From Onstottus_B arcticum (GTDB lineage Bacteria; Acidobacteriota; Blastocatellia; UBA7656), in NCBI GenBank assembly GCA_038040485.1, contig JBBPIE010000003.1:1-64000 (forward strand): a stretch of DNA of 64,000 nucleotides, in the 5' to 3' direction. The notes below the pieces were generated by a model. It was not told where the DNA came from. It saw only the letters and a list, made by a program, of their open reading frames with translations, and ran no database searches. Position numbers and translations under genes: made by a program. Shown piece after piece: positions 52,455-61,075 of this stretch; the stretch's first letter is position 1; each line of letters begins with the position of its first letter.

Positions 52455-52891
52455 CTTGATGCACCAGCGTTTCTGAACTCATCGTAGTCTTGGATGTACT
52501 CTTCGGGATCGTACACATCGGAGGAAAGAACCAGAAGCACGGCGTCGGGCGAGTAGTTTTGCTGAGTCGCCCAGATATTAGGAGGAATGTAGAGCCCTGC
52601 CGCTGCGCTGTTCAGGATTACTTCTTCGCTGTTTCTGCCGTCGTCAACGACGATCGAAACGCTGCCTTTCACACACACCAGAAACTGTTCGGTTGTCCGG
52701 TGTGCGTGAGCCCCGCGCACCTCGCCGGCGGGCACCTCGAAAACCACGAAGTAGCGCTTCGGAACAAAAGGAAGGCGATCTCCATATTCTGCGAACGACA
52801 AGCTTCCGCGCCGGTCGGTGATGATCGGCAAGTTCACAAGCTGCACCGAAGGAACACTCGCCAGGCTTTGCGATGCTTGTGTGGATTTCAT
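52451..52891 (-). CDS. Sugar 3,4-ketoisomerase (FdtA-like cupin)
   Basis: A 146-residue WxcM/FdtA cupin enzyme that moves the keto group of dTDP-4-keto-6-deoxyglucose to C3. NLPIITDRRGSLSFAEYGDRLPF and KRYFVVFEVPAGEVRGAHAH, with the catalytic His pair, are diagnostic. KGSVSIVVDDG and NIWATQQNYSPDAVLLVL follow. Two ATGs are possible; 52891 is preferred as it gives the usual family length and clears the stop of the kinase gene. It supplies the substrate for the transaminase. Confidence 0.85.
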   Translation of the reverse strand: MKSTQASQSLASVPSVQLVNLPIITDRRGSLSFAEYGDRLPFVPKRYFVVFEVPAGEVRGAHAHRTTEQFLVCVKGSVSIVVDDGRNSEEVILNSAAAGLYIPPNIWATQQNYSPDAVLLVLSSDVYDPEEYIQDYDEFRNAGASR

Positions 52892-52919
52892 TCCGGGCGG
52901 GCGTGATTCGCGCGGGCTG

Positions 52920-55337
52920 CTATTGATGGCTTGCTTCCGCGCCATCCTGTGTATACCCGGAGTAATAGCGGTTGTAGTAGTAGTAATCGTACCCCTCGCG
53001 CTTGAGGTCTACGTTGTTAAGCACGACTCCGAATATCTTCGCTCCAACGTTGGTAAGTTCCTGGCGCGCGCGTCGCACGACGTCGCGGGTGCTCTTGCCG
53101 CCGTGCACTACAAGTATCACTCCGTCCACCATCGTCGAGAGGATCACCGGATCGGTCACGTTGATCAGCGGCGGCGAGTCGACAAGTATGTGATCGTAAC
53201 GCTCCGCCAACTCCTTCAGCATGTCCTTCATTCGGTCGGAGATTATCAGCTCGGCGGGATTCGGCGGGATCGGTCCGCACGGAAGCAGCGAAAGGTTGGC
53301 AATCGGCAGCTTCTGAATCACCTCGTCAAGCGTTACGCTTTCGCTCGAAAGATATGTCGATAAACCGCGGCTGTGGTCCGCTCCAAGAACCTTGTGGGTA
53401 GTAGGCCTGCGCAGGTCGCAGTCAACAATCAGAACCGAGGCGCCCATCTGCGAAAGCGAGATCGCCGTGTTCACCACAGTCGTGGTCTTACCTTCGCCCG
53501 CCTGTCCACTCGTGATCAGTATCGTCTTGGGAGCGTGACCGGCTGCCGACAGCAGCACGGATGTTCGAAGCACACGATAGGCTTCCGCGACCGACGACCG
53601 GTTGTCGAGCGAGGCGAGCTGAGTCGCGGCGCTCGCCGAGCCGTTCGGCGCTCCTTTCGAGATCAGCCTCTTCCCTCGCGCTGACAGTCTGCGCGGCGTG
53701 CTCGTCGCAACAGCCGGTATCACGCTGAGCGCCGGCAATTGCACATAGCGGCCGACATCCGCAACGGTCTTGATCGTGTTGTCCAGGTAGTCGAGGAAGA
53801 ACGCCAGACCCACGCCTGCTGCGGTGCTGAGCAACAGGGCGAGCACGATTGTGAACATCCGCCGCGGTCCGACCGGGAAGCTGGGAACCTGGGCCGGCTC
53901 GATCACCCGCAGGTTGTTTTGCTGTTCCGCGCGCTGCGCGTTTGCCTGGCTCGCCTTCCCCAGGAAGTCTTGATAGAGCGTTTTGTTGGTGTCGACGTCT
54001 TGCTTGAGGATGTTGAACTGAATCGCGTCCTGGTTTTGCTGGATGGCTTCACCCTTGGCCTGGCCGAGCGCCACCTTGAGCATGCCCTCGTCGCGAACCG
54101 CGCGCTCATATTCGTTCTTGAGCTTTTCCTCGAGCGACTTGCGGCTGTCGTCGATCTGCTCCTTGATAGCCGCGATCTTCTCATTCGCCTCCATCATATG
54201 ACGGTTCTCCGGCCCATATTTGACCCGCAGCTCTGCCGCCTCGGTCTGGAGGTCGCTGAGCTGTTTCTGAAGATCGGCGATCTTTGGAGACGACTTGAAC
54301 AGCAAGTCTCCGTACGCCTCGGGCAGTCTCTCGACCCGGCCCTCCTTCACCTCTACATAAAGCGACTGTTTCACCATCCGGTCGGTCGATGTTCGCAAGA
54401 GCTGATCGTGCAGGCTCCGAAGCTTGGTCGAAGTCAGTGTGCCGTCCTTGTCCGTCGCGAAAATCCCATGTTCCTGCGTGTACCGGGCGAGCGCTTCTTC
54501 CGATTGCTGAACCTGAGCTTTCAGCTTGTTGGTCGTTTGCTCGAGCCAGTCCGCGGCGTTCGTGAATCTTTCGGTCTTGTTCTCGAAGTTGCGATCAAGG
54601 AACTCCTGCGCCACGCCGTTGGCCAACTCGGCCGCCAACTCGCGATCTGTGTGAGTATAAGAAATTCGAAGCGCCCTGGTTTCTTTAACCGGATCGACGC
54701 TCAATCCGCCTTCCAGCATCGCGATGCACCGCTCGATTCTCTCTTTCTCCTCCTTGCTGCGAAGCGACTCGTCATCAGGCGTGCTCAACGTGATGACCTT
54801 AGGATCGGTCTCCGAGGCGTCCTTCGTGCTCGCATCCTTGAGCCCGACCTTCGCGCCCATGGTTCTCAGCGCTTCCCATACCGTCTTCTTGCCCGGGCTC
54901 CCGATGAAAAGCGGATTCTGGTCGAGCTTCTTTCCGAGCACGACGCTTTCAAGCAATGAGTGGCTCTTGACCATCAACATTTTGGTCTTGATGTTCACCA
55001 TGTAAAAAGGATCGTAGTCATCGCCAAAGATGCTGCCTGGGCGGCCGAGCGTCGACGAGTCCTTGCCGATCTCGATCAACGTCGACGCTTGATAGGTATT
55101 CTTGGTCCGGTAGACTTCGATCGCAACCAGCGTCGTGATGATCAAAGCAATGCTCAGGATCAACCACCTGCGCTTGCTGACCGTGCGCCACAGTTCGCGC
55201 AGATGGATCTTTTGAGTGTCGGGCCCGGTGGTGTAACCATACGCGTTAGGATAATGAGGCCGCAGTCCGCCGGTCTCCCTCGCCAGGATATCCAGCGGAA
55301 TCGGAAGTTTTTCCAGATCTAGTTTCTCGTCAGGCAT
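52920..55337 (-). CDS. wzc: Wzc-like polysaccharide co-polymerase / BY-kinase
   Basis: An 805-residue inner-membrane protein. A first helix lies at 58-76 (WLILSIALIITTLVAIEVY), then a long periplasmic Wzz domain with a coiled-coil region around 270-480, a second helix near 505-530, and a cytoplasmic tyrosine-kinase domain. Walker A is SGQAGEGKTT (610-619), Walker A' is VLIVDCDLRRP (635-645), and Walker B is HILVDSPP (716-723). A tyrosine cluster (YDYYYYNRYYSGY, 783-795) at the end is the autophosphorylation site. It controls chain length and export with Wza. Confidence 0.94.
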   Translation of the reverse strand: MPDEKLDLEKLPIPLDILARETGGLRPHYPNAYGYTTGPDTQKIHLRELWRTVSKRRWLILSIALIITTLVAIEVYRTKNTYQASTLIEIGKDSSTLGRPGSIFGDDYDPFYMVNIKTKMLMVKSHSLLESVVLGKKLDQNPLFIGSPGKKTVWEALRTMGAKVGLKDASTKDASETDPKVITLSTPDDESLRSKEEKERIERCIAMLEGGLSVDPVKETRALRISYTHTDRELAAELANGVAQEFLDRNFENKTERFTNAADWLEQTTNKLKAQVQQSEEALARYTQEHGIFATDKDGTLTSTKLRSLHDQLLRTSTDRMVKQSLYVEVKEGRVERLPEAYGDLLFKSSPKIADLQKQLSDLQTEAAELRVKYGPENRHMMEANEKIAAIKEQIDDSRKSLEEKLKNEYERAVRDEGMLKVALGQAKGEAIQQNQDAIQFNILKQDVDTNKTLYQDFLGKASQANAQRAEQQNNLRVIEPAQVPSFPVGPRRMFTIVLALLLSTAAGVGLAFFLDYLDNTIKTVADVGRYVQLPALSVIPAVATSTPRRLSARGKRLISKGAPNGSASAATQLASLDNRSSVAEAYRVLRTSVLLSAAGHAPKTILITSGQAGEGKTTTVVNTAISLSQMGASVLIVDCDLRRPTTHKVLGADHSRGLSTYLSSESVTLDEVIQKLPIANLSLLPCGPIPPNPAELIISDRMKDMLKELAERYDHILVDSPPLINVTDPVILSTMVDGVILVVHGGKSTRDVVRRARQELTNVGAKIFGVVLNNVDLKREGYDYYYYNRYYSGYTQDGAEASHQ

Positions 55338-55424
55338 TCTTAAAGGCTCCTCAGACAGCAGGAGTGTCAGTCGGTCAAAGCCAACGCATCAAGTCGGCGC
55401 GAAGTTGGCTTCAGCCTCAAAATG

Positions 55425-56525
55425 TTAGTAACGGTATACGCCTCGCTGAATAGCGCCCGTACCCAACGCCTTGAGCACGGAGTTGCCTATGGTCTTCATC
55501 TTGCTGTTTGGGATGATGACGATGTCGTTTGCCACTAACGCGATATCTTCGCCCTTTCCCTTCATCACCGCGCCCACGTCAACGGCTATCTCCTGCCGTT
55601 GACCGGTGGCCTGGTCTTGCCGGAATACCACGCATCGGGTCGAGGCCGCGTTTATAGTCAATCCCTGAGACAGCGCGACCGCCTGCCGGAGGGTAGTCCC
55701 ATCGGTCAACGGGAACGAACCCGGCGCGTTCACTTCGCCGGCAACAAAGAAGACATCCGCGATCGGGATGTTTACGATGTCGCCGGGTTCAAGAATCATT
55801 TCTTTATCTTTCGGGACTATGCCCCTGAACAGATTGCTGATATTGATGGTCCTAACAACGAACTCCGGCTCATCGTCAGAAGTCTTGTCGGCCGTCTTGG
55901 ACACGAGGTTCTGCGCGTCGGCGGCGGCAGGTATCGATTTTGCGGCTTCTCCCGCGTCTGAACGCGGGTCCTTCTTCACTTCATGAAGGATGAACGCAGT
56001 CGAACCATGATTTTCGGCCAGTCCCCCCGCCACCGTTATCAGCTTGATCAGCGATGGGTGTCCTTCGATCTGGTAAACGCCGGGCCTTCTTGCCGCGCCG
56101 AGAATAAAGAAAGCGCGGCTGTTGAACTGCTTGACGGCTACAAGGACGTTTGGGTCTTTGAGGTACTTTCCCCGCAGCCCGTCCGCGATTTCCTTGCTCA
56201 GGTCTTCGGTCCTTTTGCCCCCGGCCTTCACCCGTTTGAGGTACGGCATCAGAAACGTGCCGTCGGCGTTCACCGAAGCGGTGATTGAAAGCTCCGGTGC
56301 GTCGTCGATCTTGATCTCGATCACATCGCGAGGTCCGATAAGATAGTCCTCATCCGGCGATACAAGGATCCCGGGCGTCATGCTGGTATCACCGCCAGAC
56401 GGAACCGGCGGCTTCACCTGCGGCTGCTGCGGACGAGTCTGCGCGCTTGTGCCGGCGAAGACCAACGCCAGCGCGGCAGCGAGGCCCAGAACTATCATGG
56501 GCCGGAAGATTGTTTTGTTTCTCAT
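55425..56525 (-). CDS. wza: Polysaccharide export outer-membrane protein (Wza-like)
   Basis: A 366-residue protein with a signal peptide (1-28, ending TSAQ) and no lipobox Cys. The Poly_export domain has EDYLIGPRDVIEIKIDD, DGTFLMPYL and GLRGKYLKDPNVLVAV. Two SLBB-type repeats follow (FFILGAARRPGVYQIEG and FFVAGEVNAPGSFPLTDG). It forms the outer-membrane export channel with the Wzc kinase, whose gene follows 87 bases later. Its start overlaps the stop of the ligase gene by four bases. Confidence 0.93.
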   Translation of the reverse strand: MRNKTIFRPMIVLGLAAALALVFAGTSAQTRPQQPQVKPPVPSGGDTSMTPGILVSPDEDYLIGPRDVIEIKIDDAPELSITASVNADGTFLMPYLKRVKAGGKRTEDLSKEIADGLRGKYLKDPNVLVAVKQFNSRAFFILGAARRPGVYQIEGHPSLIKLITVAGGLAENHGSTAFILHEVKKDPRSDAGEAAKSIPAAADAQNLVSKTADKTSDDEPEFVVRTINISNLFRGIVPKDKEMILEPGDIVNIPIADVFFVAGEVNAPGSFPLTDGTTLRQAVALSQGLTINAASTRCVVFRQDQATGQRQEIAVDVGAVMKGKGEDIALVANDIVIIPNSKMKTIGNSVLKALGTGAIQRGVYRY

Positions 56526-57922
56526 GACGGTACTCCTGTTGCTAACTTGCCTGCTTCGGCGGCCGCCCGTTCCTTCAAAGCTACTGCAGGGGCGACCTCA
56601 TCCACTGTTGCGGCTATGTTGGAAACAACCGCCGCCAGCAATAGAAAGAGTAGACAATTAGATGGTATTTGAAGATTGAAGTCAAACAAACTGTGAACCA
56701 GTATCGCGAATATTCCGCCGCCGCACCCAACCGCCAGTCCGGCCAGTAAAGGGTCAGCCGAGCGGGTGCCCCGCGCGATCGCTCGAAACAGCAAAACCAG
56801 AAACCAAATCCCGGCAACGCCTCCAACTATCCCCGCGTCGGATAGCAGTTGGAGGTAGTCGTTGTGCGCGTACTGAACCACCATATACCCGTTGCTGTGA
56901 GTGTACATTGGATACACGGTTTCATAAGCGCCAAGCCCGGCGCCAATTATCGGGTGGTTGGAAAACATCGTCAACGTGTCTCTCCAAACCCATTCGCGCC
57001 CGAAGAACCTCATCTGCGAAGGCGCTGACTGTTCGTCAATCGACTGGGCAGCCCGATTGATCACTCCTTCGGCGCCGATCCAAAAGACGCCGACCGCGAT
57101 CGCAATCGCAATGGCCACCACCGCACCGGTCCGAACCATTGCTTGCGAGCGCGACCGGCCGCCCGCTGATCGCCGCACTCGTGCGCCGCCGCGCGCCAGG
57201 GCTTGCCGGCCGCTCATCACGGCGACGAACATCAACCCCGCAAACACACTCACCATCCCGCCCCTGGACAACGAGACCACCACTGTCAAACCCATGATCG
57301 CGGCGCCGAACCCAAACAGCAGCCACGCTTCCTTCGGCACCGCGCGGCTCAGGATGAGACCAACCGGCACCGGAATAAGCATCGCCATGTAACCCGCGTA
57401 ATGGTTTCGATTCGCGAACGGACCAAACACAGCGTACACCCTGGTCGGCCTGAACCAGTAGAAGCGGCCATCCCACGTGAGGTGCTGGATCAGCGCGAAC
57501 ACCGCCAGCACCAGTCCGTACACAACCACAAACCTGATCAGCGTTTGAAACCGCTCGCGGCTGTCCAGGAAATTGGCCGCGATCAAAAACGACATCAGCA
57601 AAAAGAACAATACCGTTACCGTGGCTCGGGTCGCTTCGACGTCCATCGACAGGCTGCGGATCTCGGTGTCCGGGCCACCGATCGAAATGCTCTGCGCCGC
57701 TCCGATGACAAGCAGCGCGAAGATCGGCCATGCAATGGCCGGTATTGTGATCTTCAGCTTGCGGTCCAGGATTGACTTGATCGCCCACATCAGCAGCAGC
57801 AGCGTAATGATCAACTCGTATAGCGCCAGTGACCACGACTCTACCGCGCCGTGAGCCAGCGCGGTGAAGACCACCGTCACCAGCAATCCGACCGCAATCG
57901 TTTTGTCTAGTCGCTCGCTCAT
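56522..57922 (-). CDS. O-antigen ligase-like membrane protein
   Basis: A 466-residue polytopic protein with about twelve predicted helices. The Wzy_C/WaaL layout is clear: FGPFANRNHYAGYMAMLIPV in the first half, a periplasmic loop with NHPIIGAGLGAYETVYP, then QYAHNDYLQLLSDAG and final helices. It likely polymerises or transfers the lipid-linked polysaccharide in the periplasm. Its start is six bases beyond a long heptad repeat element that fills the gap to the TPR gene. No ribosome-binding site is visible, so translation may depend on the upstream gene. Confidence 0.85.
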   Translation of the reverse strand: MSERLDKTIAVGLLVTVVFTALAHGAVESWSLALYELIITLLLLMWAIKSILDRKLKITIPAIAWPIFALLVIGAAQSISIGGPDTEIRSLSMDVEATRATVTVLFFLLMSFLIAANFLDSRERFQTLIRFVVVYGLVLAVFALIQHLTWDGRFYWFRPTRVYAVFGPFANRNHYAGYMAMLIPVPVGLILSRAVPKEAWLLFGFGAAIMGLTVVVSLSRGGMVSVFAGLMFVAVMSGRQALARGGARVRRSAGGRSRSQAMVRTGAVVAIAIAIAVGVFWIGAEGVINRAAQSIDEQSAPSQMRFFGREWVWRDTLTMFSNHPIIGAGLGAYETVYPMYTHSNGYMVVQYAHNDYLQLLSDAGIVGGVAGIWFLVLLFRAIARGTRSADPLLAGLAVGCGGGIFAILVHSLFDFNLQIPSNCLLFLLLAAVVSNIAATVDEVAPAVALKERAAAEAGKLATGVPS

Positions 57923-57931
57923 TAGTGATTG

Positions 57932-58072
57932 GTCAGTAGTCAGTAGTCCGTAGTCCGTAGTCAGTGGTCAGTGGTCAGTGGTCAGTGGTCAGTGCTAGAT
58001 ACGTTGGTCCGTAGCGGCGGATTACTACTGACTACTGACTACTGACTACGGACTACGGACTACTGACTACTG
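57932..58072. repeat. Mirrored heptanucleotide repeat element
   Basis: The left arm is nine tandem 7-mers: two GTCAGTA, two GTCCGTA, five GTCAGTG (57932-57994). The right arm, after a 29-base spacer, is seven 7-mers of the complement: three ACTACTG, two ACTACGG, two ACTACTG (58024-58072). Read inward, both arms have the same order of variants (two, two, then the rest), so one arm is a copy of the other. It supplies the last two codons and the stop of the TPR gene. Confidence 0.92.
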
Positions 58073-59362
58073 ACTCTCAATTCTAAAATCGTCAAACCAT
58101 ACCGAGCCCTTGGTCGGCTCATCGTAACTGTACTTTGGTTTGCGCCTGATCGACACATACACTGCCGCCGAGGAACCAACCTTTCCCTTTGGCGCAACAA
58201 ACGTCAGCGACACCGGCCGCCAATCCGATGAGCCTGCCTCGATCGGATCCGATTCCGCGATCAACGCACCCGAAACCCCGTCGGTCACGACGACCTTCGG
58301 GCCTTCCGAGGTGACCAGTTCGCTTGTCTTCACGTAGCCCTCAACCTTGTAGCTCGAGCCTGACCGCACAACCACGAGTTGCTTGATCGCGTTGTCGAGG
58401 TTTGTTGTGTCTCTTCCAGCGAACGTTATCTTCAACGATCGAGCGCCGCTGTGCGCGACCGTTCCGTCGATACTCAATCGCGCATACTCGTTTGGCAGCA
58501 AAGACCAGTCGAACTGAGCGAAGTCCTTCAAGATGTCAGATTCGAACCCACCGTTCCACATCAGAGTCTCGCGCTTCGGAGTCCCTGGCGCGTCCGCCCC
58601 CACAAGCGAACTCCATAGCCCGTGGGCGACCTCGTACTGGCCGGCGGCAATCAGCGCGTTCAGGAAAGCCGGGCTATCCGGAGAAGTCAGCCGCGCGCTC
58701 CGGTCGACTCCGCCTAACACCACGACCGCTTCGCTTACTCTCGACTGCTGAAGCAAGAATCGCGCGAGCTTCAGTTTCGCGCGCTGGTCGTCTCCAATCA
58801 GGTCGGTCAACGTATCGACGTTCCCGCCCGATGCTCGAAAGATCAGATCGAGCGTCGCCCCCAGCAACTCGCCGTCATAGGCGATCGCAACTTTGAAATG
58901 ATCAAGCGACTCGGCGAGCTTGCCCTCTCGAACCAGCAAGTTCGCCATTCGCCAGTGCACGTCCCCGTTCGTCGGCGCCAACGCAAGCGCTTCCTTTAGC
59001 GCGTCCTCCGCGCCGGCCCGGTCGCCACTCGCTTCCTTTGCCGACGCCAGCGTAAGCCGAAGCCGGTAGTCGTAAGGCGACAGGTTGACCGCTCGCCGCG
59101 CGTGGAACTCCGCGCGCCCCAGATCGCGCTCGCCCTCCAAAACCTCGTTCTGTGCGAATCGGGCGTTCAACCGCGAGGAGTTTGGAAACCGCTCGACCGG
59201 AATCTGTAGAAGATTACGAGACACCAGCAGCCGTTCGTCGGAGAGCGTCCCGACAACAAACTGGTAGAAGGCGATCCACACCAATCCGCCGCAAATACCA
59301 AGCGCCGCTATTGCCAGCGCCGCTCTGGCGGCTCTTTTGCCGAAACTTAACTGCAGAACCAT
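58067..59362 (-). CDS. Membrane-anchored TPR protein
   Basis: A 431-residue protein with one N-terminal membrane helix (about residues 12-38), then TPR-like helices (RAVNLSPYDYRLRLTLASA, ALALAPTNGDVHWRMANLLVREG) to about residue 220, and a beta-rich C-terminal domain (about 265-430) like a carbohydrate-binding module (MWNGGFES, GWRP-type and VWFDDFRIES). It is first or second in the polysaccharide unit and probably acts as a periplasmic scaffold. Its last residues (SQ) and stop come from the heptad repeat element. Confidence 0.72.
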   Translation of the reverse strand: MVLQLSFGKRAARAALAIAALGICGGLVWIAFYQFVVGTLSDERLLVSRNLLQIPVERFPNSSRLNARFAQNEVLEGERDLGRAEFHARRAVNLSPYDYRLRLTLASAKEASGDRAGAEDALKEALALAPTNGDVHWRMANLLVREGKLAESLDHFKVAIAYDGELLGATLDLIFRASGGNVDTLTDLIGDDQRAKLKLARFLLQQSRVSEAVVVLGGVDRSARLTSPDSPAFLNALIAAGQYEVAHGLWSSLVGADAPGTPKRETLMWNGGFESDILKDFAQFDWSLLPNEYARLSIDGTVAHSGARSLKITFAGRDTTNLDNAIKQLVVVRSGSSYKVEGYVKTSELVTSEGPKVVVTDGVSGALIAESDPIEAGSSDWRPVSLTFVAPKGKVGSSAAVYVSIRRKPKYSYDEPTKGSVWFDDFRIESQ

Positions 59363-59923
59363 TCTTCGCTCTATCTTATGTTCAGGCTGATGTTGTTGAA
59401 GGCCACAACACCAACACGTCTTGAGCGCGAGGCTACGCCCTCAACGGTTAAGCCCATGACGGGAAGCCGCACACGGCGGCAGCGCGCCTTATCAACATTG
59501 CGCCCCACGACAGTCTCTGTTCGGGGATACAGCGGCGCTTGGATCCTTAACAACGCTTGCAGCTCCAGAGTAACGGGACTTTGACGCATGGAGAAGACAA
59601 GCCCCATGCCTGCCCTCTCTCGCTTCAAACGCGCGTCTGCTCTTTGGTGGTGGGGCTGGCACCGCATCTGAAAGAACTCAGGCGTTCACACTGGCTCAAG
59701 TTTGTATCCAAGACTGAAAACTGCGAAAGAATTCCGTAAGCGTCACACAGCATACTGTGGCATTCGCGAGGTTGTCAACACAATCCAAAGAAACGGGTTA
59801 GCTCGCTTCGTAACCAGCTAGAACCATTCCAATGGCGAACAAGATAGGCCTGGAAAATTCGATTTGAGCGCGAGCTTTTCGTGCCGGCTGGTCCGCGCCA
59901 CCTGGAGTCACCTTGGGTCGGGT
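59363..59923 (-). other. Leader region of the exopolysaccharide operon
   Basis: A stretch of about 560 bases with a promoter near 59.76 kb and a leader of nearly 380 bases to the TPR start. A minus-strand reading of up to 98 codons ends eight bases before the TPR ATG (last residues FNNISLNIR). It has no recognisable domain and no clear ribosome-binding site, so I leave it as doubtful. The 59.8-59.92 kb end next to the nucleotidyltransferase shows nothing notable. Confidence 0.45.
59749..59778 (-). promoter_or_regulatory. Sigma-70-like promoter of the polysaccharide operon
   Basis: On the minus strand a perfect TTGACA is followed after 18 bases by TATGCT. The -10 lies inside a small palindrome, CACAG-CATA-CTGTG (59746-59759), that could be an operator. 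It is the only promoter-like sequence I found before the 40-kb co-directional run. Confidence 0.55.
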
Positions 59924-61003
59924 TTAGTCGAGTTTCGGACCTGATCTACGCAGTCCATCGAGGAACATCGTGATTCGGCCGGCGGCGTTTGCTATCTGAT
60001 ATGGCCATCTGGGAAACCGGTTGAACGGACCGCGCATTCGAATAGTCGCTTCTATCGGGTCGGGCCAGCGCATCCGTAGAGTTCTCAGCATTCCGGTGGG
60101 ATCGCGAAAGTAAGTCACAAATTGCCGCGTGTACGAAAGCGGAGGGTACAGCTCTGGGAAGGGAGCATCCCAATTCTTCAACGTGCGCCGCACCAACCAA
60201 CCCGGCAGCTCGTTCGCGCGCCGCTCGACCGGAGTCGTTTTGATTTCTGCTCCCAGAAACCGATGCGCCAGACCGATAGCGCACGCCACCCAATCGGCCT
60301 CGCGAGCATCCCGGCCTAAACACCTTTGCCAATCGAAGTCCGCAGCCCGGGACTCGACGGCGGCAGCAATGTCACACAACCAGAGCGGACGCCATACCGA
60401 ATGCCGCAACGCGTGAGTGCACAGGATGCGAAGCTGGTCTTCCGCTCCCATCACTCGTACATCCAATCCGCCGATGCTAATCGTCCTCGACCTCGAAAGC
60501 AGTTCCTCTGCGCTTTGACCGTCCAGCTTCGAGAAGCCTTCGTGGAGATCGACCTGATACGTGGTTCGATCAAGCCCTGAAAATGCGGCCTCAGCTTTCG
60601 CGTAGCTCTCTTTTGAGAAGCACAGATCGACGTCGCCATACGGACGCAAACCCATCTCCGGATACATCCGTGCGACCGCCCACCCTTTGACAAGCACCGG
60701 CTCCGCTCCTGCGTCGCGGGCAAGCGTGACCAGGTCCTTGATCTCGGACTCGTGAAGAGCCGATTGAAGCGAGTGAAGCCGGTAGGCTTGCTGAAGTTCG
60801 AGGGCTGGCTGCGTCTTCTTAAGACTTGAGTTGCGGACTCGCCACCAGCCGAGTGCTGCCGCTCCCGATGCAAGCAACAGCGGGACTACCTGGTCAAGTT
60901 CGCTTTCGGATAGGTCAAACTCGGGAGGGTTGCGCCGCCAAGAGCCGCGCAACATTCGCGCCACCAATTCGCCGGGTTTGTGTCTTATTCGGAACAAGGC
61001 CAC
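59924..61003 (-). CDS. Nucleotidyltransferase family protein (PF14907-like)
   Basis: A 359-residue protein of the uncharacterised nucleotidyltransferase family that also accompanies some lasso-peptide loci. The core is VLVKGWAVARMYPEMGLRP-YGDVDL (103-127): a Lys-Gly pair and two metal-binding Asp residues (124, 126). GGLDVRVMGAEDQLRILCTHALRH follows at about 180. It should transfer a nucleotidyl group to an unknown target. The GTG start lies immediately after a nine-base-pair hairpin; an ATG 16 codons inside is an alternative. It follows the PqqD fusion gene by 72 bases. Confidence 0.8.
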   Translation of the reverse strand: MALFRIRHKPGELVARMLRGSWRRNPPEFDLSESELDQVVPLLLASGAAALGWWRVRNSSLKKTQPALELQQAYRLHSLQSALHESEIKDLVTLARDAGAEPVLVKGWAVARMYPEMGLRPYGDVDLCFSKESYAKAEAAFSGLDRTTYQVDLHEGFSKLDGQSAEELLSRSRTISIGGLDVRVMGAEDQLRILCTHALRHSVWRPLWLCDIAAAVESRAADFDWQRCLGRDAREADWVACAIGLAHRFLGAEIKTTPVERRANELPGWLVRRTLKNWDAPFPELYPPLSYTRQFVTYFRDPTGMLRTLRMRWPDPIEATIRMRGPFNRFPRWPYQIANAAGRITMFLDGLRRSGPKLD

Positions 61004-61024
61004 GGAGGTCGGTCTCCGACCTCC
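61004..61024 (-). promoter_or_regulatory. Hairpin directly before the nucleotidyltransferase start
   Basis: A perfect 9-bp stem with a 3-base loop (GGAGGTCGG, AGA, CCGACCTCC) ends at the base before the GTG start codon. It contains the only ribosome-binding-like sequence, so it may hide the site or act as an attenuator. There is no T tract, so a simple terminator is less likely. Confidence 0.6.
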
Positions 61025-61075
61025 CAGGAGAAATGGAAACGGAAAGGCACAACCAAGTAACTCTGATGATGCTGT

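Noticed and set aside
53739..54959. A 406-codon open reading on the + strand
   Set aside because: It lies wholly antisense to the Wzc kinase gene, whose protein has all family motifs. The reading has no recognisable domain and its amino-acid make-up is that of a GC-rich shadow frame.
57932..58072. Heptad arrays as a CRISPR array
   Set aside because: The units are 7 bases without spacers between them, in two inverted arms, and no cas gene is near.
59371..59667. A small gene of up to 98 codons just before the TPR gene
   Set aside because: Spacing to the TPR start is operon-like, but no ribosome-binding site or known domain is seen and the residue make-up is not convincing. It is kept as a remark in the leader feature.
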